A stretch of 10,544 bases of DNA from Verrucomicrobiota bacterium. Its GTDB lineage: Bacteria > Verrucomicrobiota > Verrucomicrobiia > Verrucomicrobiales > Akkermansiaceae. The first letter of the stretch is position 1; every line of letters begins with the position of its first letter. The notes below the pieces were generated by a model. It was not told the DNA's origin and searched no databases. It was given only the letters and a program-made list of their open reading frames with translations. A program made the translations under genes and the position numbers. Location of the stretch: NCBI GenBank assembly GCA_008932955.1, contig WBXE01000074.1, positions 1 through 10,544 of the forward strand, given 5' to 3'. Below, in pieces: positions 1 through 5,215 of this stretch.

Positions 1-130
1 AGGTCACTGAGAACCACTGAAGGCACTGAGTTTTTCTGGGTGAGAAGCGCGGGAGGTTTGGGGTGCTGCGGAGATTTTTAACCACTGAGGTCACTGAGAA
101 CCACTGAAGGCACTGAGTTTTTCCGGGTGA
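1..130. repeat. Two tandem copies of an 87-bp unit containing 19-nt direct repeats
   Basis: A block beginning AGGTCACTGAGAACCACTGA occurs at position 1 and again at position 88, giving a period of 87 bp. Each unit carries two near-identical 19-nt halves: AACCACTGAGGTCACTGAG and AACCACTGAAGGCACTGAG, at 80-98 and 99-117 in the second copy. They are followed by a T-tract and a GGGTGA-containing segment that is less well conserved between the units. The first copy is cut by the window edge, so the array may extend further left. It lies just downstream of the GxxExxY gene, and an inverted copy of the motif lies on that gene's other side. The function is unknown; it looks like a dispersed intergenic repeat of the host genome. 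Confidence 0.8.
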
Positions 131-167
131 ATGGTGCGGGAAGTTTGGAGTGGCGCGGTGTTATGAG

Positions 168-569
168 TCAGTGAACGGTTTTGAGATTGGCGATACGTCT
201 GATTTGAAGTTGGGCGTGCTTGAAATTGAGCAACAGACCGATTTCTAGCTTGGCGATGTTGAGGTAGCCGAGCATTTGAGCTATATGGGTATCGTTGAAA
301 GCTTCGACGACTTTCAAGTCCACGATCACACGGTCATCGACAATTAAATCCGGGATGAGATCGCCAATGTAATGGGATTTGTAGGTGACAGGAAAGACCT
401 GCTGTAAACTGAACAGAATATCCCGATCCGAAAACTCAATGCAAATGGCACGCTCGTATAATTTCTCGTCTAATCCCGGACGCATGGCGACATGAACTGC
501 CTTGGCCGCCGCGATGATCTTTTCAGTCAGATCAGCGTGTGGATATTGCAGTTCATCATAAGTCTTCAT
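168..569 (-). CDS. GxxExxY family protein (PD-(D/E)XK nuclease-like)
   Basis: This 133-residue protein shows the signature that names the GxxExxY family: G32, E35 and Y38 in GLDEKLYE. It then has a restriction-nuclease-like core: I-P-D-L (D74), and VDLK with D84 and K86 (the family more often has E-x-K), followed by the conserved AQMLGYLNIAKLEIGLLLNF-type block near residues 97-116. The length is normal for the family. Such proteins are very common as multicopy genes in Verrucomicrobiota and related environmental bacteria; their cellular role is not established, although the fold suggests nucleic-acid cleavage or binding. The ATG at 569 is the only sensible start and has no Shine-Dalgarno sequence. 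A repeat copy sits 6 nt upstream of the start and more copies lie downstream of the stop, so gene and repeats may travel together. It is probably not functionally part of the BMC operon that precedes it on the same strand. Confidence 0.88.
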   Translation of the reverse strand: MKTYDELQYPHADLTEKIIAAAKAVHVAMRPGLDEKLYERAICIEFSDRDILFSLQQVFPVTYKSHYIGDLIPDLIVDDRVIVDLKVVEAFNDTHIAQMLGYLNIAKLEIGLLLNFKHAQLQIRRIANLKTVH

Positions 570-575
570 TCAATC

Positions 576-611
576 AGTGCTTTCAGTGGTTCTCAGTGTC
601 ATCAGTGGTTC
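576..611 (-). repeat. Inverted copy of the 19-nt repeat pair
   Basis: Read on the minus strand this segment is GAACCACTGATGACACTGAG followed by AACCACTGAAAGCACT, which matches the two 19-nt halves at 80-117 with only a few mismatches. It is in the opposite orientation to the copies at 1-130, so the GxxExxY gene lies between inverted copies. It also occupies the expected promoter region of that gene. Confidence 0.75.
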
Positions 612-650
612 AATTTCTCCGAATTTCCTCCCAACGTCGCAATATCCGGC

Positions 651-959
651 TCAGCCGCCTTTGTAGAGGTTTTTGCCGTGGACTTCGACGCGGTCGATGA
701 TGGCCACAATCGCGGCATCCACCGGGGTGCTTTTGAGCCCCTGGGCGTTGCGCGCCGAACTGCCTTGGCATAACAACACCAATTCGCCTTCCCCGGCACC
801 GACCGTATCGATGGCGACGATGGTGTTTTGACCATCCTTGAACCGCGACGGATCCTTGTCGTCAACCAGCTTGGGCCGCAACAGGAGAAGTTTCCTGCCG
901 ACCAGCAGCTCGTCTTTCTTGGTGGCGACGATCTGACCAATGACTTCCGCGAGGAACAT
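651..959 (-). CDS. BMC-P shell vertex protein (EutN/CcmL family)
   Basis: This 102-residue protein has the full EutN/CcmL (Pfam EutN_CcmL) pattern: an N-terminal MFLAEVIGQIVATKK strand, L-x-G-R-K-L-L-L near residue 20, VAIDTVGAGEGELVLLCQGS at about 48-67, S-S-A-R, and the closing P-V-D-A-A-I-V-A-I-I-D strand. Members form pentamers that cap the vertices of the icosahedral microcompartment shell. The ATG at 959 gives the exact family N-terminus; a longer overlapping frame (602-940) shows no family similarity. It is the last shell gene of the minus-strand operon, 82 nt after BMC-H1. Planctomycete-type BMC loci usually encode three BMC-P paralogues, so finding one suggests others lie elsewhere. 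No Shine-Dalgarno sequence is visible. Confidence 0.95.
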   Translation of the reverse strand: MFLAEVIGQIVATKKDELLVGRKLLLLRPKLVDDKDPSRFKDGQNTIVAIDTVGAGEGELVLLCQGSSARNAQGLKSTPVDAAIVAIIDRVEVHGKNLYKGG

Positions 960-1041
960 GGTTAGTTTGAGTTATCGGTTATGAGTGATTAGGGACAAGC
1001 CGCGGCGGAGACGCACACGACTTACCTAACAACCACCGGGC

Positions 1042-1341
1042 TTACTTGCGCGGCGTGCGCACGGCTTCCTTGGGCAGCACCCCTTCGATGGCTTCGTCCG
1101 GGCGGGCGATGACGTGGGCGCTGACAACTTCACCGATGCTAGCGGCGATGGCTGCGCCAGCGTCGATAGCGGCCTTGACGGCTGCGACATCGCCGGAGAC
1201 CACGGCATTGCAGAGGGCGTTGCCGACTTGTTTCATGGGGCCGTGGAGTTCGACGTTTGCGGATTTGAGCATAGCGTCAACGCCGACGACGAGGCAGGCG
1301 AGGCCGCGGGTTTCCAGAAGTCCTACTGCTTGTTTAGCCAT
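1042..1341 (-). CDS. BMC-H shell protein 1 (divergent pore)
   Basis: This is a 99-residue single-domain BMC hexamer protein (Pfam BMC). Landmarks are MAKQAVGLLETRG at the N-terminus, VDAMLKSANVEL at 21-32, SGDVAAVKAAIDAGA at about 49-63, and VVSAHVIARP near residue 73-82. The ATG at 1341 matches the start of the paralogue BMC-H2 (MAKQA); the 32-residue upstream extension has no BMC similarity. The pore loop that reads G-S-G in PduA and in BMC-H2 is G40-N41-A42 here, followed by L-C-N. The usual E-A-x-D-A motif of helix 1 reads V-G-V-D-A. A charged tail of about 15 residues ends the protein. These differences imply a facet protein with distinct pore chemistry in the same shell. It lies between acetate kinase and BMC-P. 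Confidence 0.94.
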   Translation of the reverse strand: MAKQAVGLLETRGLACLVVGVDAMLKSANVELHGPMKQVGNALCNAVVSGDVAAVKAAIDAGAAIAASIGEVVSAHVIARPDEAIEGVLPKEAVRTPRK

Positions 1342-1390
1342 AATGGTATGTGGTGGGGGTGAGGTTAGGTTAGAGATGGAATGGAGTGAT

Positions 1391-2566
1391 TCAGGAGAGT
1401 TTGCGGAACACCTCGCGGGCGAGGACGAGTTCCTCATTGGCGGGGATGACGAAGATTTTCACGGCGGAATCGGCGCTGCTGATCAGCGCCTCGGTGGCAG
1501 CGCAAGCGGCGTTTTTAGCGGCATCGAGGCGGATGCCGAAGGGTTCGAGGTTGTGGCAAACTGCGGCGCGGAGGATGGGACCATTTTCGCCGATGCCAGC
1601 GGTGAAAACCAGCGCGTCCAAGCCGCCAAGCTCAAAGTGCATGGCACCGGTCCAATGACGGATCGAATGGACCAGGGTGTCGAGCGCGAGTTGGGCACCG
1701 GCATGGCCGGCGGCCGCGGCCACATAGATTTCGCGGATATCATTGGACACCCCGGACAGACCTAACAGGCCTGACTCCTTGGTGAGTTGGCGCTCGGCTT
1801 CGTCGAGGCTGATGCCAAGAGTGCGCATAGCATAGGCAATGGCACCGGAATCCAGCTCGCCGACGCGATTATTTTGCGGCACACCGCTTTGGGGCGAAAA
1901 GCCCATGCTGCTAGCGATGGCCACGCCATTGCGAATGCCGGTAATGGAGCTGGAGCCGCCGAGATGGCAGGAGACCACGCGGAAAGGTGCGCCGGCGACG
2001 GGCTGCGGACCATCCAGATAGAGGCGTCGCGCGATGTTGGCCACGTCTTCTCGGCCACATAACTCGGCCGAACGCTCGGCTATGAATTTGTGACTCGCTC
2101 CGTGGAAGCCATAGCGCCGGATGCCGATGTCGCGCCAACTCGCCGGCACCGCATAGGTGGCCGAGGCCGCCGTCGTCCATTGATAGAAAGCGGTCTCAAA
2201 CAAGGCCACCAAGCGGGCCTTGGGCAGGGACTTGGCGAACTGGCGGATGCCGGCGGCATACGGCGGGTTGTGTGCGGGGGCCACGGCGGTGAAGCCGTCG
2301 AGCGCCTCGATGACCGCTTGGTCGGCCATCACACAGCCGCTCAATTCCTTGCCCAGCACGGTTTTGAAGCCCACCGCATCGATGGCATGGGCGCTGGCAA
2401 TGACCCCATCGCGCTGCAAAGTGGCCAGCGCATCATCGATGACTTCCGAATAATCCGTGACGCGCTCATACGCCCCCTTGGCAATCACCTCGCCACCGTG
2501 CTCTTCCATGCGGAAAAGCCGGTACTTGAATGACGTGGAGCCAAGGTTGGCGACGAGGATGAGCAT
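1391..2566 (-). CDS. ackA: Acetate kinase family protein of the BMC locus
   Basis: This 391-residue protein aligns over its full length with acetate/propionate kinases (ASKHA fold): phosphate-loop ANLGSTSFKYRLF (N7, K14), APAHNPP near 96-102, RRYGFHGASH (H155), CHLGGSSSITGI, NNRVGELD (R234), the adenosine-site LVFTAGIGEN near 319-328, and PANEELVLAR (E378). It would convert acyl-phosphate made by PduL plus ADP to the acid and ATP. The start chosen (ATG at 2566) gives the family N-terminus; the in-frame upstream extension is translated repeat DNA. Compared with the Methanosarcina thermophila enzyme, as recalled, the G-H-R-V-V-H-G-G block holding catalytic R91 is GFKTVLGK (K68), and catalytic D148 in F-D-T-A-F-H-Q is E124 (FETAFYQ). 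Activity or acyl specificity may therefore be altered, or this may be a trait of the BMC-linked subfamily. A large inverted repeat separates it from BMC-H2 upstream. Confidence 0.93.
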   Translation of the reverse strand: MLILVANLGSTSFKYRLFRMEEHGGEVIAKGAYERVTDYSEVIDDALATLQRDGVIASAHAIDAVGFKTVLGKELSGCVMADQAVIEALDGFTAVAPAHNPPYAAGIRQFAKSLPKARLVALFETAFYQWTTAASATYAVPASWRDIGIRRYGFHGASHKFIAERSAELCGREDVANIARRLYLDGPQPVAGAPFRVVSCHLGGSSSITGIRNGVAIASSMGFSPQSGVPQNNRVGELDSGAIAYAMRTLGISLDEAERQLTKESGLLGLSGVSNDIREIYVAAAAGHAGAQLALDTLVHSIRHWTGAMHFELGGLDALVFTAGIGENGPILRAAVCHNLEPFGIRLDAAKNAACAATEALISSADSAVKIFVIPANEELVLAREVFRKLS

Positions 2567-2590
2567 GGGGAATTGAGTTGTCAGAAAAAG

Positions 2591-2700
2591 ACAGAAGACT
2601 CGGAGACAGAAGACTCGGAGACAGAAGACAAGAAATGGCAAATTTGCCTGTCTATCTCTTATTCTTGTCTTGCGTCTTGGGTCTTGCAGTCTTGAGTCTT
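2591..2700. repeat. Tandem and inverted AAGAC/GTCTT repeat between BMC-H2 and ackA
   Basis: ACAGAAGACTCGGAG is repeated at 2591-2605 and 2606-2620, with a partial third copy from 2621. The opposite arm at about 2662-2700 carries repeated GTCTTG units. AAGACAAGAA (2625-2634) is perfectly complementary to TTCTTGTCTT (2662-2671), and the loop between them contains the perfect palindrome GGCAAATTTGCC (2637-2648). The segment therefore could fold into a long imperfect hairpin. It runs right up to the stop codon of BMC-H2 and fills most of the space before ackA. It may be a dispersed genomic repeat, an mRNA-processing or partial-termination site inside the operon, or both. There is no terminal U-run typical of an intrinsic terminator. 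Confidence 0.7.
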
Positions 2701-2978
2701 TAGGCGATCCAGGTTCCGAGCTTTGATAGATCGTCGTGGGGACGCGGGATGACTTGCACGGAGGTCACGGTGCCCAGTTTGGAGGCGGCAGCGGCAGCGG
2801 CATCCAGGCCGGCCTTGACCGCGGCGACGTCGCCGGTGAAAAACCCGGTGACCAGACCGGAGCCAATTTTGTCCCAGCCGGTCATTTTGATATCAGCCGC
2901 TTTGAGGGCGGCGTCGGAGGCTTCGATGAGGGAGATGAAACCCTTGGTTTCAATAATGCCGATTGCTTGTTTGGCCAT
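2700..2978 (-). CDS. BMC-H shell protein 2
   Basis: A 92-residue single BMC domain closely resembling PduA/EutM-type hexamer proteins. It begins MAKQAIGIIETKGF, has L-I-E-A-S-D-A-A-L-K-A-A-D near residues 17-29, the canonical pore loop K-I-G-S-G (G39-S40-G41), F-F-T-G-D-V-A-A-V-K-A-G-L-D-A, and VQVIPRPHDDL towards the end. Hexamers tile into the flat shell facets, and the central pore passes small metabolites. Start and length are standard for the family. It lies 42 nt after BMC-H3 and before the repeat that precedes ackA. No Shine-Dalgarno sequence is seen upstream of the ATG. Confidence 0.95.
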   Translation of the reverse strand: MAKQAIGIIETKGFISLIEASDAALKAADIKMTGWDKIGSGLVTGFFTGDVAAVKAGLDAAAAAASKLGTVTSVQVIPRPHDDLSKLGTWIA

Positions 2979-3020
2979 GATGATGTGGAGTTATATAGGT
3001 TGGAAGAGGTGGCAGCGGGC

Positions 3021-3293
3021 TCAGGCGAGGCCGAACTGACTGAGGAGTTCCGCATGCGGGCGGGCAATGACGTGGGAGGCAACGAGTTCGCCGACCCGGC
3101 CGGCGGCGTCCGCGCCGGCGTCCACAGCGGCTTTGACGCTGCCGACGTCGCCCTTGACGATGACGGTGATGAAGCCGCCGCCGATTTGGATTTGACTAAC
3201 GAGTTGGACGTTGGCGGCTTTGGCCATCGCGTCGGTGGCTTCGACGCTGCCGACGTAGCCTTTGGTTTCGATCATGCCGAGTGCAGTGCTCAT
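3021..3293 (-). CDS. BMC-H shell protein 3
   Basis: A 90-residue single BMC domain protein. Landmarks are MSTALGMIETKGYVG, S-V-E-A-T-D-A-M-A-K-A-A-N-V, pore loop Q-I-G-G-G (G38-G39-G40), ITVIVKGDVGSVKAAVDAGA and ASHVIARPH. It is the most canonical of the three BMC-H paralogues and is a likely major facet protein. It is the second gene of the operon, 67 nt downstream of pduL. Just before the ATG the transcribed strand carries an (ACC)n run, seen as GGT repeats at 3294-3308 on the plus strand, instead of a ribosome binding site. Confidence 0.95.
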   Translation of the reverse strand: MSTALGMIETKGYVGSVEATDAMAKAANVQLVSQIQIGGGFITVIVKGDVGSVKAAVDAGADAAGRVGELVASHVIARPHAELLSQFGLA

Positions 3294-3360
3294 GGTGGTG
3301 GTGGTGGTAATGGTTGGGATGGAGTTGGAGAGGAAAAGCTTTTAATCTTAAGTAAGAAAT

Positions 3361-4047
3361 TCAGCGTTTAGATAGCAGTTCGCAGAAGGTATCGGGCTTG
3401 AGGCCGCAGGCATTGCCTTCGTCGGTATCGATGTGAACTTCCAGCTTGAAGGATGGATCGACGCGCACGACGAGCTTGTCAAAGGTCATGCCGAGAGGGC
3501 CGTGAATTTTGAGCTGCATCACATCGAGGTGTTTCACCTGATAGTGGGCAGCATCCTGCGGGCACATGTGGACGTGGGGCTGGGCGCGGATCACCCCTTC
3601 GTCGAGCTGGAAGTAGCCGTGCGGCCCCATCAACATACAGCCGGGCGTGCCAGCGATTGCGCCAGACATGCGCACGGGAATATCAAAACCCAGCGCGATG
3701 GCATCGGTGTAGGCGAGTTCGACCTGATTGAGAGAGCGACAAGGGCCGAGGATGCGCAGATTGGAAATGACCCGGCTGCGCGGACCAATCAGGGTGACGG
3801 CTTCCTTGGCAGCGTACTGGCCCTCCTGATAGAGCCCTTTCATCGGAGTGAGTTGGTGGCCGGGTCCAAACAGCGCCTCCACAGCCGCCTGCGTGAGGTG
3901 GCAATGACGGGCCGAAATATTCACCAGCAATGCGTTGGGCGGCGTCGCCACGACAGGCAACGGCAAGCCGAGGCGAGCATAGACCTGCTCGCGAACAAGA
4001 CGTTCGACGAGACCTCTGGGCGGGATCGTTTGGGTTGGCACAGCCAT
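3361..4047 (-). CDS. pduL: PduL-type phosphotransacylase with encapsulation-peptide-like N-terminus
   Basis: This 228-residue protein is a PduL (PTAC) family phosphate acyltransferase, unrelated to Pta. It swaps CoA and phosphate on acyl groups inside the organelle, regenerating CoA and making acyl-phosphate for the kinase. Two domains are seen with the zinc-binding motifs conserved: A-R-H-C-H-L-T (H48, H50), A-K-E-A-V-T-L-I-G-P (E82), A-Q-P-H-V-H-M-C-P (H158, H160) and EVHIDTDEGNA (H205). RILGPCRSLNQVELAYTDA at about 98-116 is also typical. Residues 9-28 (P-P-R-G-L-V-E-R-L-V-R-E-Q-V-Y-A-R-L-G-L) form an amphipathic helix like known encapsulation peptides. ATG 4047 is preferred because it puts this helix at the N-terminus; the in-frame ATG at 4107 would translate through the operator. 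It is the first gene of the operon. Confidence 0.95.
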   Translation of the reverse strand: MAVPTQTIPPRGLVERLVREQVYARLGLPLPVVATPPNALLVNISARHCHLTQAAVEALFGPGHQLTPMKGLYQEGQYAAKEAVTLIGPRSRVISNLRILGPCRSLNQVELAYTDAIALGFDIPVRMSGAIAGTPGCMLMGPHGYFQLDEGVIRAQPHVHMCPQDAAHYQVKHLDVMQLKIHGPLGMTFDKLVVRVDPSFKLEVHIDTDEGNACGLKPDTFCELLSKR

Positions 4048-4057
4048 CTGAAGTGGT

Positions 4058-4085
4058 TTTTTATGGTATTTTCTTGACCGGTCAA
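4058..4085 (-). promoter_or_regulatory. Candidate promoter of the BMC operon (pduL side)
   Basis: On the minus strand TTGACC (complement of 4080-4085) is a good -35 hexamer; a weak -10, TAAAAA (complement of 4058-4063), follows after 16 nt. The -35 lies inside the palindrome, so repressor binding would block it. The predicted transcript would start only a few nucleotides before the pduL ATG, implying a very short leader. The -10 match is poor, so the exact position is uncertain. Confidence 0.4.
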
Positions 4086-4090
4086 GAAAA
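4069..4090. promoter_or_regulatory. Perfect 22-bp palindrome, likely operator of the DeoR regulator
   Basis: The half-site TTTTCTTGACC (4069-4079) is followed directly by its exact reverse complement GGTCAAGAAAA (4080-4090), with no spacer. It sits midway between the divergent pduL and deoR genes. The core TTGACC/GGTCAA supplies a -35-like hexamer on each strand, so a single bound regulator could control both directions. Placement and symmetry make it the probable binding site of the DeoR-family protein encoded next to it; the binding itself is inferred. Confidence 0.8.
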
Positions 4091-4101
4091 AAACCAATAA
4101 T
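4074..4101 (+). promoter_or_regulatory. Candidate deoR promoter
   Basis: TTGACC (4074-4079) and AATAAT (4096-4101) match the sigma-70 hexamers at five of six positions each, with a 16-nt spacer. The -35 overlaps the palindromic operator, which suggests autoregulation. The expected leader before the ATG at 4132 is about 24 nt, long enough for normal initiation, although no clear Shine-Dalgarno sequence is seen. Confidence 0.6.
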
Positions 4102-4131
4102 TCCCAAAAATACACAGAGAAACCACGAAAC

Positions 4132-4893
4132 ATGCTAGCGATTGATCGACAACGGCGGATATTGGACCTACTCAACGTGGCAGGTTCGCTGCGGACCATC
4201 GACGTGGCGGCGCAGCTTGGGGTGACGGATGAGACAGTGCGCAAGGACTTTGAGGTATTGGACAAGCGCGGTGAGTTGATTCGCATCCACGGCGGGGCCA
4301 GCCGCCCTGAGCGCATCAAGGAAGAGCAGCCATTCACCGAGCGTCAAGCCATCCGGCGCGAAGAGAAACTGGTGATTGCACGGCTGGCGGCCAGCCGCAT
4401 CCAAGCCAACGAGACGATTTTCCTGGATGCCAGCTCGACGGTACTCACGCTCACGGAGTTTTTGCCGGACGTGCCGCTGACGGTATTAACCAACGCGCTC
4501 AACGTGGTCACGGCGCTGGCCGAGCGGCCGCATGTGGACCTCATCTGCACCGGCGGGGTGTTTGACGCCCGCTCGCGCTCGTTCATCGGCCTCATCGCGG
4601 AAAACTCACTCAAGCGCTACAACATCCACCGCATGTTTTTTTCCGGCAACGGCTTGCATCTCGACCGCGGCGTAAGCGAGCGCAACTCACTGCAAGCCGC
4701 CTTCAAGGAACGCGTCATCGCCGGCGCCGAGGATGTGGTGATGCTCGCCGACGCCTCCAAACTCGGCCAAAAATCCGCGTTTTACTTCGGCGAGGTGAGC
4801 GACCTGAGTTGCCTCATCACCGATGCGGCGGCCGATCCCGGCTTCACCAACGCGCTCGAAGCCAAAGGCGTGGAAGTGCGGCGCGGGGAGTGA
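4132..4893 (+). CDS. DeoR/GlpR-family transcriptional regulator of the BMC operon
   Basis: This 253-residue protein has the two DeoR-family domains. An N-terminal winged helix-turn-helix covers about residues 3-57 (RQRRILDLLN, then VAAQLGVTDETVRKDFEVLDKRG in separate helices, then L-I-R-I-H-G-G-A). A C-terminal sugar-phosphate-sensing domain covers about 73-240, with IFLDASSTV, V-L-T-N-A-L-N-V-V, TGGVFD, the DRGVSERNSLQAAFKE block and MLADASKLG. These regulators usually repress catabolic operons until a phosphorylated sugar intermediate binds. It is transcribed away from pduL across the palindrome at 4069-4090, as is usual for planctomycete-type BMC loci. Fuculose- or rhamnulose-phosphate would be plausible effectors by analogy, but the sequence does not show this. 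The ATG at 4132 gives the standard N-terminus. Confidence 0.93.
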   Translation: MLAIDRQRRILDLLNVAGSLRTIDVAAQLGVTDETVRKDFEVLDKRGELIRIHGGASRPERIKEEQPFTERQAIRREEKLVIARLAASRIQANETIFLDASSTVLTLTEFLPDVPLTVLTNALNVVTALAERPHVDLICTGGVFDARSRSFIGLIAENSLKRYNIHRMFFSGNGLHLDRGVSERNSLQAAFKERVIAGAEDVVMLADASKLGQKSAFYFGEVSDLSCLITDAAADPGFTNALEAKGVEVRRGE

Positions 4894-4895
4894 CG

Positions 4896-4926
4896 TTGCC
4901 AAAAATGGCATTGCAAATGCCATAAA
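4896..4926 (+). promoter_or_regulatory. Possible vapBC promoter
   Basis: TTGCCA (4896-4901, five of six matches) and CATAAA (4921-4926, four of six) are separated by 19 nt, longer than ideal. The inverted repeat at 4905-4923 fills the spacer, which would fit antitoxin-mediated repression. An alternative pair, TTGCAA (4911-4916) and TATTTT (4933-4938), would give a nearly leaderless mRNA. Neither is strong. Confidence 0.35.
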
Positions 4927-4936
4927 TCATGGTATT
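4905..4936. promoter_or_regulatory. Inverted-repeat operator upstream of the toxin-antitoxin pair
   Basis: ATGGCATT (4905-4912) and AATGCCAT (4916-4923) are perfect inverted arms separated by GCA. A third, nearly identical half-site, ATGGTATT, follows at 4929-4936 in the first orientation and would pair with the middle arm with one mismatch. The group lies 10-41 nt before the antitoxin ATG. Antitoxins of the AbrB/MazE fold commonly bind such sites and repress their own operon, alone or in complex with the toxin. Confidence 0.6.
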
Positions 4937-4945
4937 TTCCTTCCC

Positions 4946-5215
4946 ATGACAGCAACCATTACGGTGGACAAGGCGGGCCGCTGTGTGCTGCCCAAGCGGA
5001 TTCGCGAGCGGATGCACTTGCAGGATGGGTCGCGATTGCGCTTGGAGCTAACTGGCGACACCTTGGAACTCACGCCCGTGGCAGCGGAAGTGCGGCTTGA
5101 AAAAATCGGCCAGCGGCGGGTAATTGTCGGGTGGGAGGGATTTGACGCCGCCAAGGCGGTCACTGATGCCCGTGAGGAACTCCAGGAACGGCTCGAAGCG
5201 CCATTTGACAAATGA
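4946..5215 (+). CDS. AbrB/MazE-fold antitoxin (VapB-like)
   Basis: An 89-residue protein. Residues 2-46 form a SpoVT/AbrB swapped-hairpin DNA-binding domain (ITVDKAGRCVLPKRIRERM, then G-S-R-L-R-L-E-L, then D-T-L-E-L-T-P-V). The rest is a charged C-terminal tail, the part that in this family wraps around and inhibits the toxin. The ATG at 4946 is chosen because it starts right at the AbrB fold; an upstream extension would overlap deoR. Its stop overlaps the start of the PIN toxin gene by four bases (ATGA), the usual coupling in toxin-antitoxin operons. The codons for the C-terminal tail are duplicated at 7086-7206. The inverted repeat upstream suggests autoregulation. Confidence 0.88.
   Translation: MTATITVDKAGRCVLPKRIRERMHLQDGSRLRLELTGDTLELTPVAAEVRLEKIGQRRVIVGWEGFDAAKAVTDAREELQERLEAPFDK

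Noticed and set aside
1..130. Possible CRISPR array or tandem leader
   Set aside because: The 19-nt units are directly adjacent, the larger 87-bp units are similar along most of their length with no unique spacers, and no cas gene is present.
602..940. A minus-strand frame longer than, and overlapping, the BMC-P gene
   Set aside because: Its translation is low-complexity Ser/Arg-rich with no domain, while the other frame is an unmistakable EutN/CcmL protein.
1046..1765. A 239-codon plus-strand open frame opposite BMC-H1 and acetate kinase
   Set aside because: It is antisense to two clearly recognisable genes, shows no family motif, and is explained by high GC content. The same holds for 2736-3371, 3433-4077, 8036-8722 and 9487-10233.
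2567..2641. Upstream ATG extending acetate kinase by 25 residues with a repeated V-F-C-L-R motif
   Set aside because: The extension is a translation of the 15-nt tandem repeat, and the family begins at the M-L-I-L-V-A-N-L-G start.
4063..4073. Eleven bases ATGGTATTTTC shared with the vapBC upstream region at 4929-4939, possibly a common operator
   Set aside because: The match is one short AT-rich stretch, in different positions relative to promoter elements, and the two sites have different palindromes; chance is likely.
4048..4107. Upstream in-frame ATG extending PduL by 20 residues
   Set aside because: It would translate through the palindrome and promoter and bury the encapsulation-peptide helix away from the N-terminus.
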